Source: an uncultured Eubacteriales bacterium
GTDB taxonomy: Bacteria > Bacillota > Clostridia > Christensenellales > Aristaeellaceae
Assembly (NCBI GenBank): GCA_902761755.1
Contig: CACWLP010000004.1
Span: 18,428 to 82,427, forward strand
Length of the DNA stretch: 64,000 nucleotides
Direction: 5' to 3'
The notes under the pieces were generated by a model that ran no database searches, was not told the DNA's origin, and saw nothing but the letters and a program-made list of their open reading frames with translations. The translations under genes and the position numbers were made by a program. Positions 29,945-38,082 of this stretch are shown in pieces (within the stretch, counting starts at the first letter, position 1; the number at the start of each line of letters is the position of its first letter).

Positions 29945-31525
29945 ATGTGCTCCATCTTTGGATTGACCAGTACGAAAGTGCCCATGGAACAAATGCGCGC
30001 CTGCTTTGACCGCACTGTTTCCCGGGGGCCGGACCTGAGCCGGTTTGAAAAGATCCCCGGCGGATACCTGGGCTTTCACCGCCTGGCCATCATGGGCCTG
30101 GACGACCGGGGCATGCAGCCCTTCCATCTGGGGCTGGACGCGGTGGTGTGCAACGGCGAGCTTTACGGCTTCCGCCCGCTGCGGGACCGGCTGCTGGCCA
30201 AGTACGAATTGCACAGCCAGTCCGACTGCGAGATATTGCTTCCTCTGTATCACGAATACGGCGTGGAAATGTTCAAGACCCTGGATGCGGAATTCGCCCT
30301 GATCCTGTGGGACGGAACGCAAAAGAAGCTCATCGCCGCCCGGGACCCCATCGGCATCCGGCCCCTGTATTACGGCAGACTGCCCGACGGCGAATGGGCC
30401 TTCGCCAGCGAGCCCAAGAACCTGATGGGCCTGTGCGATGAAATATTGCCCTTTCCCCCGGGTCATTACTGGATGGACGGGCGTTTCGTCCAGTACGCCG
30501 ACCCCGCCTACGTGGGTTACTTCACCATGAAAACCGAGGAGGAGGTGTGCCCGAAGCTCCGCCGGCTGCTGATGGACGGCGTGCACAAGCGCCTGGACGC
30601 CGACGCACCGGTGGGTTTCCTGCTCTCCGGCGGGCTGGATTCCTCCCTGGTGTGCGCCATCGCCCAGAAGATGCTGAACAAGCCCATCCGCACCTTTGCC
30701 ATCGGCATGGACGTGGACGCCATCGACCTGAAATACGCCCGCATCGTTGCGGATTACATCGGCAGCGACCATACGGAGGTGATCATTTCCGAACAGGATG
30801 TGCTGGACGCCCTGCCCACGGTGGTGGAGCTGCTGGGCACCTGGGACATCACCACCATCCGCGCCTCCATCGGCATGTATCTGGTGTGCAAATGGATCCA
30901 CGAGCACACAGATGTCCGGGTGCTGCTGACGGGAGAAATTTCCGACGAATTATTCGGCTACAAGTATACCGATTTCGCCCCTTCTGCCGCCGCCTTCCAG
31001 GAGGAGGCGGAAAAGCGCATCCGGGAACTGCACGTGTACGACGTGCTCCGGGCCGACCGCTGCATTTCCGTCAACAGCCTGGAGGCCCGCGTTCCTTTCG
31101 GCGATCTCAAATTCGTCCGCTACGCCATGAGCATCGATCCGGAGCTGAAAATGAACCGGCACAACATGGGCAAGTACCTGATCCGCAAGGCCTTTGCCGA
31201 CGATCATATCCTCCCCGACGAGATCCTCTGGCGGCAGAAGGCGGCTTTCTCCGACGCCGTAGGCCACTCCATGGTGAACGATCTGAAAGCCCTGGCCGAA
31301 AAGACCTATACCGACAAGGAATTTGAGGAAAAAGCGGCGAAATATGATTACTGCCGCCCCTTCACCAAGGAAAGCCTGCTGTACCGGGAGCTGTTCGAGC
31401 AGTTCTATCCCGGCCAGGCCCGAATGATCCCCGACTTCTGGATGCCCAACAAAACCTGGCCCGGCTGCGACGTGGACGACCCCTCCGCCCGGGTGCTGGC
31501 CAACTACGGGGCCAGCGGCGTGTGA
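29945..31525 (+). CDS. asnB: Asparagine synthase (glutamine-hydrolysing), AsnB type
   Basis: This is a 526-residue cytosolic enzyme that converts aspartate, glutamine and ATP to asparagine. I start at ATG 29945 so that Cys2 (MCSIFGL) becomes the N-terminal amidotransferase nucleophile, preceded by GGAGGGAGG. The glutaminase domain includes ARDPIGIRPLYYG. The synthetase domain (from about 210) has the PP-loop LLSGGLDSSLVCAIA, then LLTGEISDELFGYKY and VNSLEARVPFGDLKFV. Length is near that of enterobacterial AsnB. It is divergent from glnA, and its leader has the same promoter-hairpin-SD arrangement. Confidence 0.96.
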   Translation: MCSIFGLTSTKVPMEQMRACFDRTVSRGPDLSRFEKIPGGYLGFHRLAIMGLDDRGMQPFHLGLDAVVCNGELYGFRPLRDRLLAKYELHSQSDCEILLPLYHEYGVEMFKTLDAEFALILWDGTQKKLIAARDPIGIRPLYYGRLPDGEWAFASEPKNLMGLCDEILPFPPGHYWMDGRFVQYADPAYVGYFTMKTEEEVCPKLRRLLMDGVHKRLDADAPVGFLLSGGLDSSLVCAIAQKMLNKPIRTFAIGMDVDAIDLKYARIVADYIGSDHTEVIISEQDVLDALPTVVELLGTWDITTIRASIGMYLVCKWIHEHTDVRVLLTGEISDELFGYKYTDFAPSAAAFQEEAEKRIRELHVYDVLRADRCISVNSLEARVPFGDLKFVRYAMSIDPELKMNRHNMGKYLIRKAFADDHILPDEILWRQKAAFSDAVGHSMVNDLKALAEKTYTDKEFEEKAAKYDYCRPFTKESLLYRELFEQFYPGQARMIPDFWMPNKTWPGCDVDDPSARVLANYGASGV

Positions 31526-31539
31526 CGGGGAGACGCGTC

Positions 31540-31560
31540 CTTTCTCTGGGTCAGAGAAAG
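31540..31560. other. Perfect hairpin after asnB
   Basis: CTTTCTCTG-GGT-CAGAGAAAG is a perfect 9-bp inverted repeat 15 nt after the asnB stop, without a U-tract. It could be a weak 3' end or a REP-like palindrome at the border of the AT-richer stretch that follows. Confidence 0.4.
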
Positions 31561-31639
31561 TACCAAAGAGACCGATCAAGGGGATTTTGGGCCTGAGGAC
31601 TGAACAGCAAACCGGGATTCTGTTTTCGAGGTACTTGAG

Positions 31640-32074
31640 ATGGGCAATCCTTTCGTCTATTATCGCATCGACTCGCTGTCAGATCTGAAGCGCTTTCCTT
31701 CCTGCTCTGTCAGCAGTCTTGACTGGCATGCAGACTTGGCAATGATTCAAAGGTTTTATGCGCGTTTCAATCATGCCGTCAATCCTGACGAGTTCGACCG
31801 GCATGTAGGAAGTCCGCTGGCGATCATACAGAGTGGCGATATTGTCAGCTTTGCAATTCCTTTGTCTTTTCGGGAAGGAGAAATCGAAATAGGTGGCGTC
31901 GCAACTGTTTCGGATATGCAAAACAAAGGCTGCTGTAAAGCGCTCATATCGGAGATGGCTTTCAGGTTTCTGGAACAAGGAAAAGCGGCGACGCTGACAA
32001 CAGAAAAAGACAACCTCCCCATGCGAAGAGCCGCTGAATGGATCGGTATGAAGCTGTTATCGAAAGATGCATGA
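31640..32074 (+). CDS. GNAT-family N-acetyltransferase
   Basis: This is a 144-residue single-domain protein with the acetyl-CoA fold. The central strand IEIGGVATVSDMQNKGCCKALI carries the pyrophosphate-binding region equivalent to Q/RxxGxG/A (here QNKGCC), followed by the helix SEMAFRFLEQGK and the strand AATLTTEKDNLPMRRAAEWIGM typical of small-molecule acetyltransferases. The N-terminus is short for the family, so it may be a variant or a partial copy. Base composition is visibly lower in GC than the neighbouring asnB and guaA, and so is the next gene. The substrate cannot be told. Confidence 0.75.
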   Translation: MGNPFVYYRIDSLSDLKRFPSCSVSSLDWHADLAMIQRFYARFNHAVNPDEFDRHVGSPLAIIQSGDIVSFAIPLSFREGEIEIGGVATVSDMQNKGCCKALISEMAFRFLEQGKAATLTTEKDNLPMRRAAEWIGMKLLSKDA

Positions 32075-32089
32075 TACGAAGGGAGTAAA

Positions 32090-33208
32090 ATGGACATGCG
32101 GAATGAATATGGAAAAAAGCGCAAAAACAGACATATGAAGCGTAGGATTATTGCCCTTGTTCTGATCTGCGCCTTCTTATTCTCATGCGGAACGGATGCA
32201 TATGCTTCTTTTGCAGATCCGGAGAGTCGGGATCAGAAAACACCAGCGGTTTCTGAGGACTGCCTGCATCCTGTTTCTTCCATTGAGTTCATGAGAGAAT
32301 GGATTAGCGAGATCAATCAAACGGACGAGCTTATGGAGCAGCAGGGGTTTCATGCTGTAAGAAAGTACCTTCCGATGTCATTTGTGGAGGACGATGCGCC
32401 TTACACCCCGATTGAGAAGATAGCAGCCGAAGGCAGCGATGTTCACGCTACCGTGGTAATGAGAATTGAAGAAGCAGACAGTAACGAATCTTCCGTTTTT
32501 TCAATGACAGCTGTTCTGCTGGCGAACGGAAAACCAGTCGATTTCCGCCTGAATGAAAACAGCAGCCAGGAAGGAATCCTGACCGTTTCTCTGAATTCCA
32601 ATCAGGATTACATCCTGTCCCTCAGTGCGGAAGATCTTCCGGCAGCCGCAGGAGAGAATAAACTGATACTGGTTGTTTTCGGATACTGCAAGGATCAGGA
32701 TTTCTATCTGGATCCGCAGAGCATCACGGGTTCCTTCCTGTGCGCCGAAAAAAATAACGGTGTTTCCATCGTCCCGTGCCCGGAAAATGAAATTGATATC
32801 GTGACGATACAGAACAAAAATGAACTGGGGCAGTATGCCAGGATGGATTTCTTATCCGATGGAGAAATGACGGATTTTCAGTCGGACCATTACGGTAATT
32901 ATCTGATGACATCAAAGCCGGATCCTACTCTGCATTTTTACATGGATAATATGAATAATCCGGGACAATATGATAACAGTAAAGGAATCATGTTCATGCT
33001 GATTGACGGCGAACTGATGCCGGTATGGAACGGAAGCTGTTTTGGGGAAATCTCAATGCGCAAAAGCGATCTGGTCAAAGTGATCCGGTTGGAGAGCGGC
33101 TTTCCGGCAGGTGAACAGCATCATGTATACTGGTATTATCAGGAGACGGAGGGATTTTCAGACTGGCCGGCCAGTGCGTCATACCGGATGAAGATAAAAA
33201 TCGAATGA
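32090..33208 (+). CDS. Secreted protein of unknown function
   Basis: This is a 372-residue protein starting at ATG 32090 behind AAGGGAG, 15 nt after the GNAT stop. A basic N-terminus and hydrophobic segment (RRIIALVLICAFLFSCGTDAYA) form an export signal. Cleavage may be after AYA, or the Cys in LFSC could be lipidated, although Phe at -2 is unusual for a lipobox. The rest is acidic, rich in beta-strand-like sequence (HATVVMRIEEADS, LTVSLNSNQDYILSLSAED) and ends without a wall anchor. I recognise no family. AT-richer composition, shared with the GNAT gene, suggests that the two arrived together between asnB and guaA. Confidence 0.7.
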   Translation: MDMRNEYGKKRKNRHMKRRIIALVLICAFLFSCGTDAYASFADPESRDQKTPAVSEDCLHPVSSIEFMREWISEINQTDELMEQQGFHAVRKYLPMSFVEDDAPYTPIEKIAAEGSDVHATVVMRIEEADSNESSVFSMTAVLLANGKPVDFRLNENSSQEGILTVSLNSNQDYILSLSAEDLPAAAGENKLILVVFGYCKDQDFYLDPQSITGSFLCAEKNNGVSIVPCPENEIDIVTIQNKNELGQYARMDFLSDGEMTDFQSDHYGNYLMTSKPDPTLHFYMDNMNNPGQYDNSKGIMFMLIDGELMPVWNGSCFGEISMRKSDLVKVIRLESGFPAGEQHHVYWYYQETEGFSDWPASASYRMKIKIE

Positions 33209-33341
33209 CTCTGTTGATCAGAATACGTTGCTAAGCGTGTATATGATGAAAAGCGCTTAGAATGAGCCGGGAAACCCGGAAGTTCATCTGACAAATTCCA
33301 GTTTGTCTTTCCAAATGCCAGTCAGCAAAGGAGCCATTTTC

Positions 33342-34886
33342 ATGCCTGATCCTCAAAAAATCATCATCCTGGATTTCGGCGGGCAGTACACCCAATTGAT
33401 CGCCCGGCGGGTGCGGGAAAACCGTGTGTATTCCGAAGTTGTGCCCTGGAGCCTTTCCGCGGTGGAAATCAAAAAGCGCCAGCCCGTGGGCGTGATCCTT
33501 TCCGGCGGGCCCTCCAGCGTGTGCGACCCGGACGCGCCGAAGTGCGACCCGGCGATCTATGATCTGGGCGTGCCGGTGCTGGGCATCTGCTATGGGATGC
33601 AGCTTACCGCCCATCTGCTGGGCGGCCGGGTGGAGCGCGCCGCAGAAAGGGAGTACGGCCGCGTCGCCGTGCGGATGAAGGAAAGCGCCGGCCTGCTGGA
33701 CGGCATGAAGCCGCACAGCGCCTGCTGGATGAGCCATACCTGGCAGGTGTGCCAGTGTCCTCCCGGCTTCCGTCCCATTGCGGAAACGGAAAACTGCCCC
33801 GTGGCCGCCATGGCGGACGTGGAGAAACAAATTTACGGCGTGCAGTTCCATCCCGAAGTGACCCACACGGAGGAAGGAAAGCGGCTATTGCATAACTTCC
33901 TGTTCGGCATTTGCCATTGCGCGGGCGACTGGACCATGGACGCCTACGCCGAAACCGCCATTGGGCAAATCCGGGAGACCGTAGGAGAAACCGGAACGGT
34001 CCTGCTGGCCCTGTCCGGCGGGGTGGATTCCTCGGTGGCTGCGGCGCTGATTTACCGGGCCATCGGCAATCGCCTCACCTGCGTGTTCGTGGATCACGGG
34101 CTCTTGCGCAAGGGCGAAAGCGAGCAGGTGTGCCACGTGTTCAGCCACCTCTTCCCGGTGCGCTTCATCCGGGCGGACGCCGCGGACAAATTCTTTGCCG
34201 ATCTCAAGGGCGTCACGGAGCCGGAACAGAAGCGCCATATCATCGGCCGGGATTTCATCGAAGTGTTCCGGGAAGAAGCGCGGAAGCTGGGCAGGCTGGA
34301 TTATTTCGCCCAGGGCACTATTTACCCGGATGTGATCGAAAGCGGCCAGGGCACGAATGCGGCGGTGATCAAGAGCCATCACAACGTGGGCGGGCTGCCC
34401 AAAGAGCTGGGCTTTACCCAGCTCATCGAGCCCCTGCGCATGCTGTTCAAGGATGAGGTGCGCGCCCTGGGCGAAGCCCTGGGCCTCCCCCACGATCTGG
34501 TCTGGCGTCAGCCCTTCCCCGGCCCCGGCATCGCTATCCGCGTGCTGGGCGAAGTGACGCCGGAAAAGGCGCGTATCGTGCGGGAGAGCGACGCGATTTT
34601 CCGGGAGGAAGTCGCCAAGGCCGGGCTGGACCAAACGATCAGCCAATACTTTACCGTGCTCACCAACGCCCATACGGTGGGCGTCATGGGCGATGAGCGC
34701 ACCTACGATTACGTGATCGCCCTGCGCGCCGTCACCACCGACGATTTCATGACAGCCGACTGGGCGCGCCTGCCCTACGATCTCATTGCCACGGTCTCCG
34801 CCCGGATCGTCAACGAGGTGCCCCACGCCAGCCGCGTGGTGCTGGATGTGACCACCAAACCCCCCGCCTCGGTGGAGTGGGAATAG
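33342..34886 (+). CDS. guaA: GMP synthase (glutamine-hydrolysing)
   Basis: This is a 514-residue enzyme that converts XMP to GMP with glutamine and ATP. The class I amidotransferase domain (1-190) has [18 protein letters not shown], the nucleophile in GICYGMQ and [10 protein letters not shown]. The ATP-pyrophosphatase domain has the PP-loop [17 protein letters not shown]. The C-terminal dimerisation domain has [14 protein letters not shown] and ends [13 protein letters not shown], the canonical terminus. The start is ATG 33342, preceded by AAAGGAG; an upstream TTG in the same frame lacks a ribosome site. It is yet another glutamine-using enzyme in this cluster. Confidence 0.98.
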   Translation: MPDPQKIIILDFGGQYTQLIARRVRENRVYSEVVPWSLSAVEIKKRQPVGVILSGGPSSVCDPDAPKCDPAIYDLGVPVLGICYGMQLTAHLLGGRVERAAEREYGRVAVRMKESAGLLDGMKPHSACWMSHTWQVCQCPPGFRPIAETENCPVAAMADVEKQIYGVQFHPEVTHTEEGKRLLHNFLFGICHCAGDWTMDAYAETAIGQIRETVGETGTVLLALSGGVDSSVAAALIYRAIGNRLTCVFVDHGLLRKGESEQVCHVFSHLFPVRFIRADAADKFFADLKGVTEPEQKRHIIGRDFIEVFREEARKLGRLDYFAQGTIYPDVIESGQGTNAAVIKSHHNVGGLPKELGFTQLIEPLRMLFKDEVRALGEALGLPHDLVWRQPFPGPGIAIRVLGEVTPEKARIVRESDAIFREEVAKAGLDQTISQYFTVLTNAHTVGVMGDERTYDYVIALRAVTTDDFMTADWARLPYDLIATVSARIVNEVPHASRVVLDVTTKPPASVEWE

Positions 34887-34912
34887 CGATTGTTTTTTGA
34901 CTGTATTCCCCC

Positions 34913-34941
34913 TTGACAAACCGTTCATTACCGTTTACAAT
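34913..34941 (+). promoter_or_regulatory. Sigma-A promoter of amt
   Basis: TTGACA (34913-34918) and TACAAT (34936-34941) are 17 bp apart, 27 nt after the guaA stop. Predicted start is near 34948. Confidence 0.85.
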
Positions 34942-34947
34942 GCCTCC

Positions 34948-35002
34948 AACCAGCAAGGCGCAAGGGTGCGTGTTACGCACCCGGCGCCTTTTTTGTTGGT
35001 TA
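34948..35002 (+). promoter_or_regulatory. Leader attenuator (terminator-like hairpin) of amt
   Basis: The core stem is GGCGC/GCGCC (34957-34961 with 34984-34988) continued by GGGTGCGT/ACGCACCC around a 3-base loop, followed by TTTTTT. The flanks AACCAGCAA and TTGTTGGTT can pair outside it, so the whole leader from the predicted start can fold. It lies downstream of the amt promoter, between it and the ribosome site. It could also serve read-through from guaA. Confidence 0.7.
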
Positions 35003-35027
35003 GTTTACAGAAACGGAAGTGAGAAGC

Positions 35028-36734
35028 ATGACGTACTCTCCCGCAAACACCATCTGGGTCCTTCTGGGCGCCGCCCTGGTATTCTTCATGCAGGCGGGCT
35101 TCGCCATGTGCGAGGCAGGCTTCACCCGGGCCAAAAACACGGGCAACATCCTGATGAAGAACCTGATGGATTTCTGCATCGGCACGCCCCTGTACTGGCT
35201 GTTCGGCTTTGGCATCATGTTCGGCACGGGCACGGCGCTCTTCGGCTGGATCGACCCCTTCATCATGGGAGATTACAGCGAGGTGCTGCGTGACATCGGC
35301 GTGCCGCTGTGGGCCTACGCCATTTTCCAGACGGTATTCTGCGCCACCTCCGCCACCATCGTCTCCGGGGCCATGGCGGAGCGCACCAAATTCTCCGCTT
35401 ACTGCCTGTACTCCGCCGCCATTTCCCTGTTCATCTATCCCGTCAGCGGCCACTGGATCTGGGGCGGCGGCTGGCTGGCGGAAATGGGCTTCCATGATTT
35501 CGCCGGCTCCACCGCCGTGCACATGGTGGGCGGCGTGTGCGCCCTGGTCGGGGCGAAGATCCTGGGCCCGCGCATCGGCAAGTACGGCAAGGACGGAAAG
35601 CCCAAGGCCATCCTGGGCCACAACCTGTCCATCGCCGCCCTGGGCGTGTTCATCCTGTGGTTCTGCTGGTTCGGCTTCAACGGCGCGTCCACCTTGCACA
35701 TGGACAGCGACGAACAGATCGGCTCCGCCAGCCTGGTATTCTTCAACACCAACCTGGCGGCGGCTGTCGCCACCCTGGTGACCATGCTCTTTACCTGGTT
35801 GCGTTACGGCAAGCCCGACGTTTCCATGACCTTCAACGCAGCCCTGGCCGGTCTGGTGGGCATCACGGCGGGCTGCGACGCGGTAAACCCCTTCGGCGCT
35901 GCCGTCATCGGCGCCTGCTGCGGCTTTGCCGTGGTGCTGGCGGTGGGGTTCTTTGATAAGATCGTGAAGATCGACGACCCGGTGGGCGCCATTTCCGTAC
36001 ACGGTGTCTGCGGCGCGCTGGGCACCATCCTCACCGGCTTCTTCGCCACCGGGATCAGCACCATGAAGGGCGTTTTCTACGGCGGCGGATTCCACTTCCT
36101 GGGCGTGCAGTGCCTGGGCGTTGTCAGCGTGATCGCCTGGACGGGTATCGTTATTACCGCCGTGTTCCTGCTGATCAAGAAAACCATCGGGCTGCGGGCC
36201 GACGCCGCGGACGAGGTCATGGGCCTGGATCGGTCCGAGCACGGCCTGCCTACTGCCTACGCCGGCTACGCCATGATGCCGGAGAGCACCTATGAAGACG
36301 CAGAGCCCACGGTGATTGCTTCCGCCGCGCCCGAAACGGAGGAAGCGCCCCGCAAGGCCAAGGAGAAAGCGCCCGACGCGCCGGTTTATACCCGGGTGCA
36401 GATCATCTGTCGTCCCGGCAGCCTGGAAGGCCTGAAAGCGGCTATGAACAAAATCGGCATCACGGGCATGACCGTCACCAACGTAATGGGCTACGGCGCG
36501 CAGAAGGGCAAGCCGGAATACTACCGCGGCACGCCCGTGGAAGTGACGCTGCTTCCCAAGGTGCAGGTGGATATCGTGGTCAGTAAGGTGCCCGTCCGTC
36601 AGGTGATCGATACCGCCCGCGCCGTGCTCCATACCGGGCATATCGGCGACGGCAAGATCTTCGTATACGACGTGGAAAACGTGGTGCGCGTCCGCACCGG
36701 CGAGGAGGGCTACGACGCCCTGCAGACCGAATAA
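35028..36734 (+). CDS. amt: Ammonium transporter fused to a C-terminal PII (GlnB-like) domain
   Basis: This is a 568-residue membrane protein starting at ATG 35028 behind GGAAGTGAG. Residues 1-400 are a standard Amt channel with about eleven membrane helices. Signatures are FFMQAGFAMCEAGFTRAKN, the family motif DFAGSTAVHMVGG and ISVHGVCGALGTILTG with the pore histidines. An Ala/Glu/Pro/Lys-rich linker (about 415-450) leads to a complete PII-like domain (about 453-568) with VQIICRPGSLEGLKAAMNKI, a T-loop region containing YGAQKGKPEYYRG and a final GDGKIFVYDVENVVRVRTGE strand. PII proteins normally block Amt channels in trans, so here the sensor is tethered to its target. No separate glnB or glnK is visible in the window. 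Confidence 0.95.
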   Translation: MTYSPANTIWVLLGAALVFFMQAGFAMCEAGFTRAKNTGNILMKNLMDFCIGTPLYWLFGFGIMFGTGTALFGWIDPFIMGDYSEVLRDIGVPLWAYAIFQTVFCATSATIVSGAMAERTKFSAYCLYSAAISLFIYPVSGHWIWGGGWLAEMGFHDFAGSTAVHMVGGVCALVGAKILGPRIGKYGKDGKPKAILGHNLSIAALGVFILWFCWFGFNGASTLHMDSDEQIGSASLVFFNTNLAAAVATLVTMLFTWLRYGKPDVSMTFNAALAGLVGITAGCDAVNPFGAAVIGACCGFAVVLAVGFFDKIVKIDDPVGAISVHGVCGALGTILTGFFATGISTMKGVFYGGGFHFLGVQCLGVVSVIAWTGIVITAVFLLIKKTIGLRADAADEVMGLDRSEHGLPTAYAGYAMMPESTYEDAEPTVIASAAPETEEAPRKAKEKAPDAPVYTRVQIICRPGSLEGLKAAMNKIGITGMTVTNVMGYGAQKGKPEYYRGTPVEVTLLPKVQVDIVVSKVPVRQVIDTARAVLHTGHIGDGKIFVYDVENVVRVRTGEEGYDALQTE

Positions 36735-36760
36735 AGAATCTTGAATCAAATAACGGCATG

Positions 36761-36790
36761 GAAAGAGCATCCGGGTTCGGATGCTCTTTC
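36761..36790 (+). terminator. Intrinsic terminator of amt
   Basis: A 13-bp perfect stem GAAAGAGCATCCG with a 4-base loop (GGTT) and its complement, followed by TGTTCTTT, lies 26 nt after the amt stop. Confidence 0.75.
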
Positions 36791-36817
36791 TGTTCTTTCC
36801 GGATAAAGATGGGAAGC

Positions 36818-36845
36818 AAAAAAAGCCCGAATTCTCGGGCTTTTT
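36818..36845 (-). terminator. Intrinsic terminator of tRNA-Pro
   Basis: On the minus strand AGCCCGA-GAAT-TCGGGCT is followed by TTTTTT, immediately after the tRNA CCA end. Confidence 0.85.
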
Positions 36846-36846
36846 C

Positions 36847-36923
36847 TGGTCTGGGTGGAGAGATTTGAACTCTCGGCCTCTTGAACCCCATTCAAGCACG
36901 CTACCAAGCTGCGCTACACCCAG
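36847..36923 (-). tRNA. tRNA-Pro (anticodon GGG)
   Basis: The 77-nt minus-strand sequence folds as a cloverleaf. The acceptor stem is CTGGGTG/CACCCAG, the D-arm contains AGCTTGGTA, the anticodon stem CTTGA/TCAAG encloses the loop ATGGGGT with anticodon GGG, and the T-arm is GAGAG-TTCAAAT-CTCTC. Discriminator A is followed by an encoded CCA. It would read CCC and CCU proline codons. Confidence 0.95.
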
Positions 36924-36995
36924 ATGCCGTTCGCTGGCACAAGGAATATTATACGCAGGCAGGGCCATCTTGTCAATACCAAATTTGTTTTTTCT

Positions 36996-37358
36996 TTACC
37001 CATTCAGTTTCCGCAGGATCGCGTCGAAGGTTTCCGATGAAATATCGTGCTCGATCTTGCAGGCGTCCTCCCGGGCCGTTTCCTCCCCCACGCCCAGGCT
37101 GACCAGGAAAGCGGTCAGGGCCTTGTGGCGCTCATAGATCCGCTGGGCGATCTCCATTCCCCGTTCCGTAAGCGAGATATAATTATCCCGGTCCATGGTG
37201 ATGTATCCGTTTTCCCTGAGCCGTTTCATGGCGAAGCTCACGGATGGCTTTGTAACGGAAAGGCTGTTGGCAATATCGATGGAACGGGCGTAGCCCTTTT
37301 CCTCCTTCAGCATCAATATCCTTTCCAGATAATCTTCCGCCGACTCGTGAATGTTCAT
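36996..37358 (-). CDS. DtxR/MntR-family metal-dependent repressor
   Basis: This is a 120-residue protein with an N-terminal winged helix (EDYLERILMLKEEKGYARSI, VTKPSVSFAMKRLRENGYI) and a C-terminal metal-binding and dimerisation segment. Counting against MntR, likely metal ligands are Asp9, Glu12, His78, Glu103 and His104, but Cys100 stands where Mn-sensing MntR has Glu. DtxR/IdeR iron sensors carry a Cys in the equivalent region, so metal preference is uncertain. It lacks the SH3-like third domain of DtxR. It has its own promoter, starts after GGAGGAGG and has no transporter gene beside it, so its regulon lies elsewhere. Confidence 0.9.
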   Translation of the reverse strand: MNIHESAEDYLERILMLKEEKGYARSIDIANSLSVTKPSVSFAMKRLRENGYITMDRDNYISLTERGMEIAQRIYERHKALTAFLVSLGVGEETAREDACKIEHDISSETFDAILRKLNG

Positions 37359-37392
37359 TCAGCCGTCCTCCTCCGGGCAAATTGACTTTCAG

Positions 37393-37421
37393 ATTATACT
37401 ATAATTCCGCTTTTATTTCAA
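37393..37421 (-). promoter_or_regulatory. Sigma-A promoter of the DtxR/MntR-like gene
   Basis: On the minus strand TTGAAA (37416-37421) and TATAAT (37393-37398) are 17 bp apart, 35 nt before the ATG. Confidence 0.8.
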
Positions 37422-37446
37422 CCCTGCCCGTTCCAGAATTTGTAAA

Positions 37447-37480
37447 ACAAAAAACGGCCAGCCGCAGCTGACCGTTCTTT
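37447..37480 (-). terminator. Intrinsic terminator of the zinc-ribbon gene
   Basis: On the minus strand AACGGTCAGC-TGCG-GCTGGCCGTT (one G-U pair) is followed by TTTTG. It starts 12 nt after the zinc-ribbon stop. Confidence 0.8.
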
Positions 37481-37487
37481 TTCATTC

Positions 37488-37772
37488 TCAGTACTGGGGG
37501 CGGTTCTTGGCGAAGCACTCGCGGCAGTACACGGGCTTGTCGCCCCGGGGCTGGAAGGGAACCTGGGTGGTGCAGCCGCAGCCATCGCAGATCACTTCAT
37601 ACATCTGGCGCTCACCGCGGTTGCCGCCATTGGCACGGCGGGCGGCGCGGCAGGCGGGGCACCGGCCAGGCTCGTTCTGGAAGCCCTTTTCGGCGTAGAA
37701 GGCCTGTTCGGAAGCAGTGAACACGAATTCGTTGCCGCACTCACGGCAGGTGAGGGTCTTGTCCTGATACAT
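37488..37772 (-). CDS. Zinc-ribbon domain protein (zf-trcl type)
   Basis: This 94-residue protein starts at ATG 37772 behind AGGAGG. Two paired-cysteine units are visible: CRECGNEFVFTASEQ with CPACRAARR, and CDGCGC with CRECF near the C-terminus. The pattern CRECG...FYAEKGFQNEPGRCPAC is that of small zinc-ribbon proteins thought to bind nucleic acid. A Gly/Asn/Arg-rich linker (RANGGNRGERQ) joins the halves. It is monocistronic with its own promoter and terminator. The molecular role is unknown. Confidence 0.85.
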   Translation of the reverse strand: MYQDKTLTCRECGNEFVFTASEQAFYAEKGFQNEPGRCPACRAARRANGGNRGERQMYEVICDGCGCTTQVPFQPRGDKPVYCRECFAKNRPQY

Positions 37773-38082
37773 GATGGAAAACCTCCTGATTTTTTTCACC
37801 AAACCGACAGACACCATCCGGCAGTTTCCATGGGCTCTACGCATCTGTCGATTGACGATGAACAAAACCGGGAGGAACTCCTGAAATCCTTGGGCTTGGT
37901 TTTACGAAAAGCATTATAACACAGGTTTTGCCTCTTGTATAGCATTTTTGAAACTTTTTTTCGTATCTTTTGCCTTTTTCCGGATTGGCATGCGGCATTT
38001 TTTGACATTTTTCGTCAGTTCTTTACAAAAAATCCTTTGCCCGGTATAATAGACGCATCATCCGGTCAAGGGGGATTGCATT
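37773..38082. promoter_or_regulatory. 310-bp intergenic region with divergent promoters and a long 5' leader
   Basis: Minus strand: TATACA (37936-37941), 17 bp, TATAAT (37913-37918) gives a leader of about 135 nt before the zinc-ribbon ATG, with no gene in it. Plus strand: TTTACA (38022-38027), 17 bp, TATAAT (38045-38050) drives the XRE gene. I see no known riboswitch in the leader. Confidence 0.65.
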
